This document shows positions 23,629 through 34,931 of a stretch of 64,000 nucleotides of DNA, piece by piece. The stretch lies in contig QJPP01001412.1 in NCBI GenBank assembly GCA_003996215.1, positions 62,001-126,000 of the forward strand, given 5' to 3'. Under the pieces are notes generated by a model. It searched no databases. It saw only the letters and a list, made by a program, of their open reading frames with translations, and had not been told where the DNA came from. A program made the position numbers and the translations under genes. The DNA comes from Jaltomata sinuosa (Eukaryota > Streptophyta > Magnoliopsida > Solanales > Solanaceae). The stretch's first letter is position 1, and each line of letters starts with the position of its first letter.

Positions 23629-24569
23629 TTATTATAAAAGCATGAATATAAATGTTGATTGACCAAAATATTCTTCAAATATTAAAAGACTTTTATACCC
23701 TTTAAGAATTAAAATATCTTTAGAAATATTGGATATAATTGTAATATTTCACTAGGAGTTCAAATTGAATCTAGAGTTGGACACAATTTGCTAATCACCA
23801 TAAAGGTTTAGGATTGTAAACCTTTCCCAAGTTGGTTAATGTTATAGTATTGACTCTAAGTTAATTTCTAAAAGGATTAAGTTCATATCCATAGACACGT
23901 AGTAATTGTTTCATTAATTGAAACTTTTAATTTGGCTAATACTATTTTATATAGTTATTTAATACTAAAGGTAGTATAGGAGAAAAATAATAAAACTCTT
24001 TGATTTGTTAAAATAGAAAAGTAAAAAAGAAATATTTTTATTGAATACATGGGTCAAATATAATGAAATTATTAAGCTACATAATTTATTAGGTTGAATC
24101 TAATATTTATATGGACCATTAAATCAGTATCACATATTTAAAAGTCATACATATGTCATTTCACAATATTATTAAATGGAGGAATATTTTTAACTGTAGA
24201 AAAAGTTGGGGTTAAATAGGTGAAAAAAGCAGCATTTTAACTCAAAAATTAAAGTTGAGAGCATAAGGATTCAATAGATGGAAGAATGACGAATTTAAAC
24301 CATTTTCAACACGTTAAAGGTATTTTTATTTATCATTTTTCATTTCATATTTAGAGGCATTACACAGGTAAAATAATGTGTGAAGTGTTGATTCTATAGT
24401 ATTGATCAGTTTCTGTGCCCTTAAAAGTTTATATTAATTTGTAATAAAATTATTTTGTATTTAATAAAATTTAAATACTCGGTATATTCTTTTTAGAACA
24501 TATATAAGCTGAAACTTTATTATTTTAAGTATGTCTTTCATAATATTTGACGCAAAATATAGAGACTAG
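23629..24569 (+). mobile_element. Helitron-like element H4
   Basis: Starts TTATTATAAAAGCATGAATA directly after the CTAG of H3 and ends TAGAGACTAG at 24569. The internal 5' region (TTGATTGACC, ACTTTTATACCC) is shared with H2 and H5. The 3' hairpin is decayed (GACGCAAAATATAG). No gene is seen. Confidence 0.6.
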
Positions 24570-26207
24570 TTATTATAAAAGCATGAATATAAATATTGAT
24601 TGACCGAAATAGCCTTAAAATATTGAACAACTTTTATAACCTTCAAAAATTATTATCTCTTCAACAAAAAATTACCAGTTGGACAAAATTGTAAAATTAA
24701 ATCCTCTTTCGAATGTGAATTTGCATGTAATTTTAAAACTAATCAAATTCTAACTTTTTTCATATAATATTCTACCTATTCTTGAAGCTCTAAACTATAC
24801 GAATTCTTCATTGATCAGGACAATGAACTCTTTAATGACTTTAGCGACATGTAATTGTATTTGTATATTTTAATTTCGATTTCATAATATGTTTTTACCC
24901 AAATACCCCTATATTATGACTTAGTTATGAAAATATTTTTTGTATTTTTGAAATCAAACACTTACAACCTTGTACTATGAATACACTTACACTCCTATGA
25001 TGTATATTCGTACTTAAAGATATTAATACGTAAAACAAAATTATATATAATACGTTTTTTCATAGTTACTTTTATGAAATTTTAAAACGAAGATAAAACA
25101 TTTGAAAAAAAATTATATATACTTTTAATTAAAATAAATAAATATTTTTTAAATATACATCGTTTGAAATTCATAAATAAAAAATGAACGCAAATTATTT
25201 AACAAGATATACCAACTATTAGCAATAACTTTATTGTACTTTGAATATGTAAGTTATTTGTAATTTATTTAATTATAATATTTATTTTATAGAATTTATT
25301 TTATTTAGTTTTTAATTTATTCTTTTGTTTCAAAAATATTTTAAATATACTTAGTTAGATGAAGTTTTATTTGTGTAGGATTTTAATAATATAAAAGGTT
25401 TTTTCTTTTTTTTAGAAAAGGGATAACATCATGAGGGGTCTAAGTGCATGATTTCATAATATAGAGGGTGCAAGTATTTAATTGTAAAATGCAGAGGATC
25501 TATCCGTAACTGAGTAATAGTACATGGGTGTTTAGTGTAGTTAATCCTAAAAATAATTTCTTGCTAGCTTAATTAATTATTTATTTTGCAAGTTCAGAAC
25601 TTATTTTTGTATTATATTAGTATAAGTGTTTGATTTAAAATATAATGATTATATTTAAAATTGAGTTATATTATAAGAATGCTCAATGCAATTTGAATTA
25701 TATTTAACGTCGAATAGAGACAACGGGACATAGACTTGGGGAAAAGGAGAAAAAGGAAAACTAGATCTCCGTAAGGAATTAAGAATTCAATGAACTCTTG
25801 TAAAAAATTTGATATTCCACATAGACGATTACTAAGAACAAAGAAAAAAACATAAGGTTAGGAATGAACTATTTAGCTTAGCTATTTTGACAATCAAGGA
25901 AAAAGTATAAAATTTCATATATGATGAAAAATGTGGATATGATTTTTCAAATTACAAAATTGAAGTTCACTATGTGTTGAATTTATTTACAATTGTATTT
26001 GATGCAATGTCTGCATTTAGGACTAAAGTAGAATTGAAATGCTAGGATGCATAATGATTTTAAGGATCAATTTTTTTTTTTATTATTGAGTTGTTGAATA
26101 TGAAAATTCATTTAGATTACTATTTAATATTTTACAATCTTTTGACTCAAAGTACTGGCTAATATTTGACATGATATTAACGTGTAAGGCACATTCATAG
26201 AAACTAA
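24570..26207 (+). mobile_element. Helitron-like element H5
   Basis: Begins TTATTATAAAAGCATGAATA at the CTAG of H4 and shares the GATTGACCGAAATAG block. The 3' end is approximate: ACGTGTAAGGCACATTCATA then GAAACTAA (to 26207), a mutated CTAG. No coding capacity is recognised across 1.6 kb of very AT-rich sequence. Confidence 0.52.
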
Positions 26208-27337
26208 TTTATCTATATTTATTTTATACTATATTAAAAGTGTGAAACACCTTAAAATATGATTCAAACTTTTTGCCCTTCATTAAAAGACTCCACAATA
26301 GACAAAATTGTCTTTTCACTTTTTTCCTTTAATTATTATATTATTATATTTATCATATTAAATATTGACTATAATAAGTATTCAAAAAATTGAATGAAAA
26401 GACTCCTAAATATATGGAAAGACTCCTAAATATATAGGAAGACTTTTACTATTATCTTTTTTTTTGGGCTTGTCTACGCCTCTTTTTTTTTTTGGCTTGT
26501 ATACGCACAGAAAACATTAAAACACTTTAATAAGTTTTTGTTTACTAATAATTACTTTTATAAATATTTTTTAAGTTATAAATATATTTATTTTATTATA
26601 GTGAATGTCTACTTTGTTTCTATGAGAAAAGTTAGGAACCCTAATTTTAAGACAAGTCAGTTTTCTCCTATAAATAAAGGATTTTCCTTCATTGTAATTA
26701 ATCTCTCAAACGAAATAAGAACTCTTCTCCCTCTCTAATATATTCTTCTTCCTTCTTAGTTTATTATTTTATAATATTTTATTAATTTTTAATATTCTCA
26801 TTCGTTCTGTAATGCTTCTTTAGGTACATATATATGGAGCATGTCGCTTTACACTCATGCGATTATACAGTGAATGTAATGTTGAGGTTAAAATTTATTT
26901 ATTTGTTTGATTTATTTTATCGTTTTGTTATGGTAATATACTCTTTTACTATTAATAATATTTTATTTTTATTTTAAAATTACATGTCCTATCTTGCAGG
27001 TTAAAGTTGATGGCCTCTGATCAAATCAGGGATATACTTATGTGTTTGGGTTCATAAGGTTGGTAGAGTTTGAATTTTTATTTTTTTTATTTTTAATCTT
27101 TTGTTCTTTGTTAGTATGATCTAAGAGTTGATTTTCATTCTACGAGAAATTCTTGTATAGTTTTTGTATAGAAATTTTGTGTACAAAGTATTTGATATAA
27201 GTCTATCAAAAACTTCTTAGCTACGAGCAGTAATTTAGTGATGAAGTTCATAGCTAAATTCTATTTTATTCTTAGTATTTGTTGTTAAATAAGGTGCACA
27301 CATTTTGATCACGCGCAAAGCGCGTACACTAAACTAG
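26208..27337 (+). mobile_element. Helitron-like element H6
   Basis: The family-1 5' text TATTAAAAGTGTGAAACACC lies at 26231-26250. The 3' end has a strong hairpin ACGCGC-AAA-GCGCGT (26 nt upstream of the end) and then ACACTAAACTAG (27337). The middle contains a TATA-like CTATAAATAAAGG (about 26669) followed by a pyrimidine-rich leader and an intron-like stretch up to TCTTGCAGG (about 26995). This resembles a captured promoter or LTR piece. No protein family is seen in the 66-codon open frame. Confidence 0.62.
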
Positions 27338-29101
27338 TTATATTAAAAGTGTGAAGCACCTTATAATGTGATTTGAACTTTTTGCCCTTCATTAAAAGTC
27401 TTTTTTTAGACAATCGTCTTTTTACTATTATTCTTATATTTGATAATTTGAAAATAATTAAATAACTTATTAAGCCAAAAAAAAAAAGATAAAAGAAAAG
27501 AAGAAAAGTAACGTGTGGATAAAGGAAAAAATTTAAATCAGGTTCGGAAAAAACAAAGAAAACCCGTTATTATAGAAACAAAATTTTAGTAGAATTGTTA
27601 TTCATAGAGTCCAAGATCTACTAATTATTGCACAAACAAATTTTACCTTATAGAAAATAATATATAACACTTTTAAATCAATTAAAATTTTACCTTATAT
27701 ATCTTATAATGTGATTTAAACTTGACTTTTCCAAATAAAAAAGTCGGTTGTTTCCCAAAAGGATAAAAGGTCCGCAGTTTTTAAACTTATTTGGTAAAAG
27801 GTAATTCTATTCTTTTTTATTTCAAACTAGAATTCTATTCCAAGTCTATTTTTTAGCAATTGTATCACAATAAAAACATACTGCCTCTTCAATTTTGATA
27901 TCATTATAGTTTCGTTGAACTTAATATATGCTCATAAACTTTTATTTTTCTTTTTCTCTTTCACGCTTTTAATTTTGGTATTTGTCTAATTTTGCGCCTT
28001 TTCTCTTTTTATATGGTTTTGAGTTGTGAATTTTTAGGTTTAGAAAAGTTTTATTTGTTGGAAGCCAACTCTTCAAAGTATACTCCATTGGTAAATTATA
28101 TAACTTTCACGCTTTTATGTTTTCCTTAATCCATTTGGTTACTGTTTGCTTAGTATTTATTTTTTATAAGTCTTCGGTAGGGAACGCTTTTTCCTTATTG
28201 GCCTTATTTAACGTGAATTTGAATTAATCGAATTGTAGTGTTATTACAGAACGAGTTCGTAGCTTTATTTTAGGAGATTTTCCAATATTTATTTGGTTAT
28301 AAAGAGGAATCCCTAAAACAAAACATATAAAAGTTCAAAATTAAATCCTTTTTGAAATATATATTACAATATTAATAATATTATATTCTAAAAAAAAACT
28401 ACCGTAACCTTTACTTCATAGCTTTTTATGGAAAAAAATTCAGTCGTCTTTTGGTTATAACAGAGGAATTCCTAAAACAAATCATATAGGAATTTTTAGA
28501 ATTATTGGGTATTTGACCCAATCTTCAATCTTCATGCACTTAACAAAATTTTGATGGCTTTTTTGTATAAAGATGTGATTTAATCATATTGTTCTAATAT
28601 CTCAATTATTGTATTATTTTATTGTAATTTTTATTCTGCTACTATCTGTTATTTTTCTGTTTAATACAGGTAGTAGATGAATATTCGGTCGGGTTTTGAG
28701 AAATTTTTGTGAAAAAGTTAGGTTTAATTGTATTGTTCTGATATTTTGATTATCATATTATTTTATGGTTGATAAATGTTCGATCGGGCTTTCAAGAGTT
28801 TAGGTGTAAAGGTTAGGTTTAATCGTATTGTTCTAATATCTCGATTATCGTATTATTTTGTTGCAGTTTCTGTTCTGTTGCTATCTTCTATTTTTACTAC
28901 TTAATAAGGGTGGTAGATGAATATTTGGTCGGGCTTTAGAAATTTTTGTGTAAAGATTAGGTTTAATCGTATTGTTATGATATTTCAATTGCCATATTGT
29001 TTTATTATAATTTCTATTATGTTACTATCTGCTATTTTTAATTCTATATGGATTGATGATTTGACATGATGTACATGTGTAACGCACATATACTAAACTA
29101 G
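27338..29101 (+). mobile_element. Helitron-like element H7
   Basis: Starts TTATATTAAAAGTGTGAAGC directly after the CTAG of H6 and ends in ATGTGTAACGCACAT, then ATACTAAACTAG (29101). It is co-linear with H8: both have a second internal TTATAATGTGATTTAAAC about 365 bp from the start, and both have several GTTAGGTTTAATCGTATTGT units in the 3' half. H7 is longer and carries extra copies of that unit. No Rep gene is present. Confidence 0.65.
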
Positions 29102-30517
29102 TATTATATTAAAAGTGTGAAGCACCTTATAATGTGATTTGAATTTTTTGTCCTTCATTAAAAGTCTTTCATTTAGACAAAATCGTCTTTTTACTATTTT
29201 TCTTATATTTGATAATTTGAAAAAAATTTAATTTTAAGTTATTAAGCAAAAAGAAAAGAAGATGAAAGAAAGGAAGAAAAGTAACGTGTGGAAAAAAAGG
29301 AAAAAAGTTAAATCATGTACAGAAAAACCAAAAAAAACATTATTATAGAAATTTTTTTTTAGTAGAATTGTTATTCATAGAGTCCAAGTTCTACTAATTA
29401 TTGCACAAACAAATTTTACCTTATAGAAAATAATATTTAACACTTTTAAATCAATAAGAATTTTACCTTATATACCTTATAATGTGATTTAAACTTTTTG
29501 CGCTTTAATAAAAGGCCCTTCAATAGACAAAATTATCTTTTTCTATTTCCTCAAATAAAATTATGATTATACATAAATACTAATATATATTCAAATATAA
29601 TAATATTATATTCCACAAAGTTCAAAAAAAAAATTGTCGTATATTTTAGTTCGTAGCTTTATTTTAGGTGGATTTTCCAATCTTTATTTGGTTATAAAAA
29701 GAAATCCGTAAAACAAAACATATAAAAGTTCCAAAATTAAATCCTTTTTAAAATATATATTACAACATTAATAATATTATATTCCAAAAAAACTACCGTA
29801 ACTTTTACTTCGTAGCTTTTATTTGGAAAAATTTCCAGTCGTCTTTTGATTATAATAGAGGAATACCTAAAACAAATCATATAGGAATCCCTAGAATTAT
29901 TGGGTATTTGACTCAATCTTCAATTTTCATGCGCTTAACATAATTTTGATGGCTTTTTTGTATAAAGATTTGACTTAATTATATTATTTTAATATCTAAA
30001 TTATTGTATTATTTTATTGTAATTTCTATTTTGTTACTATCTGTTATTTTTCTGTTTAATACAGGTTGTAGATGCATGTTCGATCGAATTTTGAGAAATT
30101 TTTGTGAAAAGGTTAGGTTTAATCGTATTGTTCTGATATTTCGATTATCATATTATTTTATGGTAGATACAGCTGGTAGATGAATGTTCGGTTAGGCTTT
30201 AAGGAGTTTTGGTATAAAGGTTAGGTTTAATCATATTGTTCTAATATCTCGATTATCGTATTATTATTGTAGTTTCTATTCTGTTGCTATCTTCTATTTT
30301 TACTACTTAATACAGGTGGTAGATGAATGTTTGATCGGGCTTTGAGAAATTTTTGTGTAAAGGTTAGGTTTAATCGTATTGGTATGATATCTCAATTGTC
30401 ATATTGTTTTATTATAATTTTTGTTATGTTATTATCTGCTATTTTTAATTTTATATATTTTATATTGAATAACAGTTTGACATAATGTACATGTGCAACG
30501 CACATACACTAAACTAG
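29102..30517 (+). mobile_element. Helitron-like element H8
   Basis: Starts TATTATATTAAAAGTGTGAA at the CTAG of H7. Ends with the hairpin ATGTGCAACGCACAT (30490-30504) and then ACACTAAACTAG (30517). Co-linear with H7 over most of its length, so these are two copies of the same composite element placed head to tail. No protein is recognised. Confidence 0.66.
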
Positions 30518-30710
30518 TTATATTAAAAGTGTGAAGCACCTTATAATGTGATTTGAACTTTTTGCCCTTCATTAAAAGACTTCGCTTTAGATAAAATTAT
30601 CTTTTCACTTTTTTCCTCCAAATATTATGCTATTGAATTTATAATATTGAATATTAACTATAATAAATATATACAAAAATAAATGGAGAAAATATTCCTA
30701 AGGTTTGGAC

Positions 30711-30784
<74 letters not shown>

Positions 30785-31129
30785 AAAACCCTACGTGACT
30801 TTTCCAAAAAAAAAAAGGTATAAAAAGTTTAAATACAAAGAAAAACAAGACCCCTACTTTAGTATCATCTTTTATTAATATTTAATGAGTACTATATTTT
30901 ATCAAAATAATACCTACTTTTAAAAATTCTTGCTATGATAGGAAAAATAAAACGGCTGAATAACTCACTTCTAAGAATTCTTACGGAGATAGAAGTCTAG
31001 AATAAAAATCCTATATCTATGAATTTTTGATTAATTTTTTTTATTAGATATATGCCATCCGAAAATAAAGTGACCAGAATTAATTTTGTTTGCTTTTCCT
31101 TCTTTTAAGTTTTTCTTTTTCCCTTCCTA
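30518..31129 (+). mobile_element. Helitron-like 5' end H9, 3' end not found
   Basis: Starts TTATATTAAAAGTGTGAAGC directly after the CTAG of H8. It is interrupted by an AT microsatellite (30711-30782) and runs without a visible hairpin-CTAG end into the retroelement remnant at about 31130. It is probably truncated by that element. Confidence 0.5.
30711..30782. repeat. AT dinucleotide microsatellite
   Basis: About 70 bp of nearly pure AT repeat with one TTT interruption. Similar shorter AT runs lie at 3936-3966 and 9336-9356. Confidence 0.95.
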
Positions 31130-32639
31130 AGGGTATCTATGGGTCACCACCGAGGGTTTTTATTGCCGTGTTTCTTTTTCCTCTGGTGTGCTATCTAGTA
31201 GAACTGACATGTGTAGGTTGTTATTTAAATTTTGTTTGTGTTGTGTTGTCAAGTTGAGTCTAAAGCAAGCATAATTTTTTTGCAAGTTGAAATGAAAAGG
31301 AGCCCCCTCTAAAGAGTTATTTTTGTACTTGTGTTTGAAATGGTTAACTGTTCTGGATCCCTGAATGTCATTGATTGTATGTGATTGTAGTAACTTTCCT
31401 TAAGCTAAACTTTTGTTTTGATGGTTGGTAGTGGTATGATTTCTTGGTGCCAAGTGTGTGTGAGCTTATGTTGATAAATTCTTACTCTGTGCATGCATCT
31501 AAAACTTACCCGGCCTATTCTGTGAAGTTTGAAGTCACATGCTTAGGAAAGGATCACATGCCCTTTTTGTGTGCAGTCCACTTATCATAAAAAGTCAACC
31601 AAATGTAAACAATCCCTTTCGATCCCTTTTTGAGCCAAAGTTGACCTTGTTCTTTCGATAACATTTTACCTTCCATTTTTAACTTTGAATCTCTATTTTA
31701 ACCCTGGTCCCTCCTTGGACATCGTGCATCTTAACTCAAGCAATTAGCCTAAGTTGAGGGTGGCTACTGTAAAGGTATATGATAAGAAAAATGGTGTTGT
31801 TTGAAAGATTTGTTGTTGATGGTATAAAAAGTATAGGTGTATGGCAATGAAAAAGAATGAAAGAAAGAAAAAGAAATGAAAAAGAGGTGAAAAAGAAAGA
31901 AAAAGAGTAATCAAGTTAAGAAGGCCATGCCTATAGCTAGAAATAATGGAATCAAAGGTGAATAAAAGTGGATGAAATAAGTTTGAGTGGAAATAATTGG
32001 TCGGTGATTCCAAGGAGGGTTTAGTCACTATTCCCCAAAATGTATCCTACCTGCACCCGAATCCTCATTACAAGTCGAAACAAGTCCTGTAGTGATCCTG
32101 AGTGACTTTCTGAAAAACTATAATGGAATAGCAAGGGCAAGCCTATGGTATCACATATGCACTGTTTGAAATTGTTTGTGAGTATGAGTGATCTTACTTA
32201 GTCCCAAATCTTGTGGGGGGGACTTTTTTGTGGTGAGGGCACCGGGATTTCTTTATCATCTACTGACTATTGGGATAACTGCTTTATGTGTATGTAGAGT
32301 ACTCTATCACATTGTAATGACATGCTTGTATCCTTGCTAGTTAGATTTTCAAACATGTTTGTAGTACATGGGCTTGGATGAATGTGATTCAATTGTTGAA
32401 TGACCATTGTTTGCTATAGACCTATTGTGTTTCTCTTAGTTGAGTCGTCTTTTCTATTCTTGTTATGTTGCTTGAGGACAAGCGAATATTCTAAGTTGAG
32501 GGTGTTGATGTGCTGGCATTCTACGGCATAATTGACTCCTTTAACTAAGAATAATCGTAAGTTTTCAAGCAATCATTATTGTTTTTAATGGTATATATGT
32601 TTAACTTGCAGGAAATTGAACAAAAATAGAAAGGATGGA

Positions 32640-33010
32640 GATTTGCACTAAAATGGGTCTCACCGTTTGGTGTGACGATTCCCATGACTAACTGTCAAGG
32701 TCATGGTGATTCATCAGGCAAACCACCAAGTGTGACAGAAATGGATGAGGCCACTAGTTAGGGTGACGACTCACTTGATGAGTCGTCACCAGCCTGATGA
32801 ATCGCCAGGCAACCCACCAAGACAAGAAGAAAAGGCACAAGTCACTGGATAGGGTGACGACTCACCTAATGAGTCGTCACCAACCTAAAGAGTCACCAGA
32901 CAAGCCGTCAAGATGGAGCAAAGAGAAAACAATTCACTGGAACTTGTGATGACTCATCTGATGAGTCATCACAAGCTTGACGAGTTAACAAGTCAAGCCG
33001 TCAAGTTGAA
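32640..33010. repeat. Cluster of GAGTCGTCACC inverted words
   Basis: Within 370 bp, GGTGACGACTCAC, TGATGAGTCGTCACC, TGACGAGT and AGCCGTCAAG recur, with adjacent inverted pairs (GTGACGACTCACTTGATGAG, then TCGTCAC) able to form hairpins. The sequence is embedded in the 5' half of the LTR. Confidence 0.75.
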
Positions 33011-33410
33011 AGGGGGAATTTTGAGTTCTATTTTAGGATTTTATTTCCTGGACAAGTATAAATACCCAGTGTTAGGGCTAAATATTATTATTTATTATTG
33101 GATATTTTTCTATCAGTTTTTGAATGAGTTGTAACACAGAAACACAAAAACATACGTTACTTCTCTTGCTTTTGATCTTGGGAAATTATCTTGCTCAATT
33201 TTATCAAAGGATTGCATTACTTCTTCTCATATATTGTAAGAATCTTCTTCATAAGTATGAATCATATTGTTTCTTTCTTCTCTAATATCATGAGTGGATA
33301 AAATCCCACAAGTAGTGTTATGGGAGCCATGGCAAAATTAACGATCTAGGGTAAATTATAGTATTGGGTTTAAGTTGTATATGATGATATGTTGTTAATT
33401 CTTTGTTTTT

Positions 33411-33514
33411 ACAGGATTCTAATGGTTGCAAACGTTAGAACAAGCCCTAGGTTTTACTTACTACAGGATTCTAATGGTTGCAAACGTTAGAACAAGCCCT
33501 AGGTTTTACTTACT
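33411..33514. repeat. Perfect 52-bp tandem duplication
   Basis: The unit beginning ACAGGATTCTAATGGTTGCA and ending TTTTACTTACT occurs twice without a mismatch (33411-33462, 33463-33514). In a region where all other repeats are diverged, this indicates a recent duplication or an assembly artefact. Confidence 0.97.
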
Positions 33515-34053
33515 TTAAACAAGAGGTTTATAATTAGGGAAATGGATTAACAACAAAGATTCGGAGTTTCTAACATATGTCTAATGAGTAATGCTTTAAT
33601 CAAGATTAATCAACTTGGAACAAGAATTGAGTTTCGTATTTCATGTTTTCATGTTCGAAGGAATTGGAAGGAAAATCATCTAATTGGTTGAGAAATGTTT
33701 AGACGAAGTGTAAATTCAATTATTTCATATCATGTATGCTAAACGAGCCCATACGAATATTAACCCAAAGTTGTTATAATGCCATGGCGAACACATCCCT
33801 AGTTCGCTATATTTATTGATTTTTACTCATTGAAGTTTGGCTTTGTTACTTGAATTAGTCAAATACTAAGCAAAGATTGATCACTATAACATCCCCCCAT
33901 TTTTTCAGAAATTATCAACAAATAGTCACTTAAACTACTAACGACTTAATTTTCACCATGTTCCCAGTGGGATTTGACCCCAACCTTTGTTGGATTCTAT
34001 ATTTGACAACAACCACTTATACTTCTTAAGTGAGGTGTAATTTGGGCGTATCA

Positions 34054-34931
34054 CTTATGTGTATTTGTATTGCTTGAATGACTGTGAATATGTGAAATGT
34101 GATTGTTTGAATTACTGTGAAATTCGTGATTAGTGAAAGGTCATAACTTGGTAATGTGTTGGTGGTTAAGGGAATTGTTTGCTATGCGGCTTAACTGAAA
34201 CTATGTGCTAATTGTTATGCATGAACTTATCATTGGTATAAATAGTAAGGGGATTAAAGACTGGCTTACGACTGTGGGGAAACTCTGGTTTTAGGACAGT
34301 CGGGATTTGGTTGAAAACCATGGGAAAAAGGGCTAGTGTTGTATAATAGCAGGAAATTGTTGTTATGAAGAGTTTTCTTGCTAGGATTCATAATTAGTTG
34401 AGTAAAATGATGCTAAGTCCTAGTTTATGCATTGCTGGGTTCGCTCTTCAGATTATGCTAAGGCTATAATATGATGGCGGGTGTTAATATTGATGACAGG
34501 GATACAGAAAATGAGGAAACTTTACAGAAATTGGCAATTTCAGGGCTGCTGCCATTGGGGCCGCCATAGCGGTAATGACTCATTATAGAGATCTTGATAT
34601 AGCGGGAATTTTTTTGCTATCATGGCATTGCGGTAGCGGCATGCAGGCTGCTATAGTAGAAGGGGCGGAACAGAATCCCTGCCCTATTTTTTCCTATTTT
34701 GCTTTTCATTCCCGGGGTGTTTTAAACCGTTAGTTTGAGTTGTGAGCTACTATGTGATACATGGAAATCGCTTATAGACAAATATAGCATGCATTCAATA
34801 TTAATATTGTTAAAACTAGCATCCATGTGCGTTAATAAAAAGGAAAAGGAAGGGGAGAACATTATCTAGTACATGCCCCAAACGGGGACAAACCCAAAAC
34901 ATTAATAGTATAATAAAGAGGGGAGAGGGGA
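34054..34931 (-). mobile_element. Downstream part of a gypsy element interrupted by the 34932-49840 insertion
   Basis: The minus-strand reading continues from the env-position ORF at 49846-51090 across the inserted element. Just beyond the target duplication, the text TTTATTATACTATTAATG is followed by GGGTTTGTCCCC..GGGGCATG, typical of the region after such ORFs. Further on is a cluster of GCTATAGCGG-like words (34545-34675) matching those at 51200-51910. No open frame of note. Assignment is by position and shared words. Confidence 0.5.

Larger units (their letters stand above)
31130..34053 (+). mobile_element. 3' part of a plus-strand Tat/Athila-like gypsy element, 5'-truncated
   Basis: 31130-32505 is an internal 3' noncoding region. 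It resembles the reverse complement of 36521-37930 in the complete element: both contain GGGTATC..ATGGGT-like text, a GGTGGCTACTGTAAAGGTA-type block next to a long pyrimidine tract, and the same order. It ends in a polypurine tract (AAGTTGAGGGTGT) directly before an LTR. Everything upstream of about 31130 (gag, pol) is missing. The short minus-strand open frame at 31744-32028 is the pyrimidine tract and is not a gene. Confidence 0.72.
32506..34053 (+). repeat. 3' LTR of the truncated plus-strand gypsy element
   Basis: Starts TGATGTGCTGGC just after the polypurine tract and ends GTGTAATTTGGGCGTATCA, the same end pattern as the LTRs at 34932-36520 and 48259-49840 in opposite orientation. Length is 1548 bp. 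It contains a cluster of GAGTCGTCACC / GTGACGACTC words (32640-33010) and a perfect 52-bp tandem duplication. Its partner 5' LTR is not in the window. Confidence 0.82.

Noticed and set aside
32640..33010. A CRISPR-like array because of repeated GAGTCGTCACC words
   Set aside because: Spacing is irregular, units are in both orientations and diverged, and this is a plant LTR.
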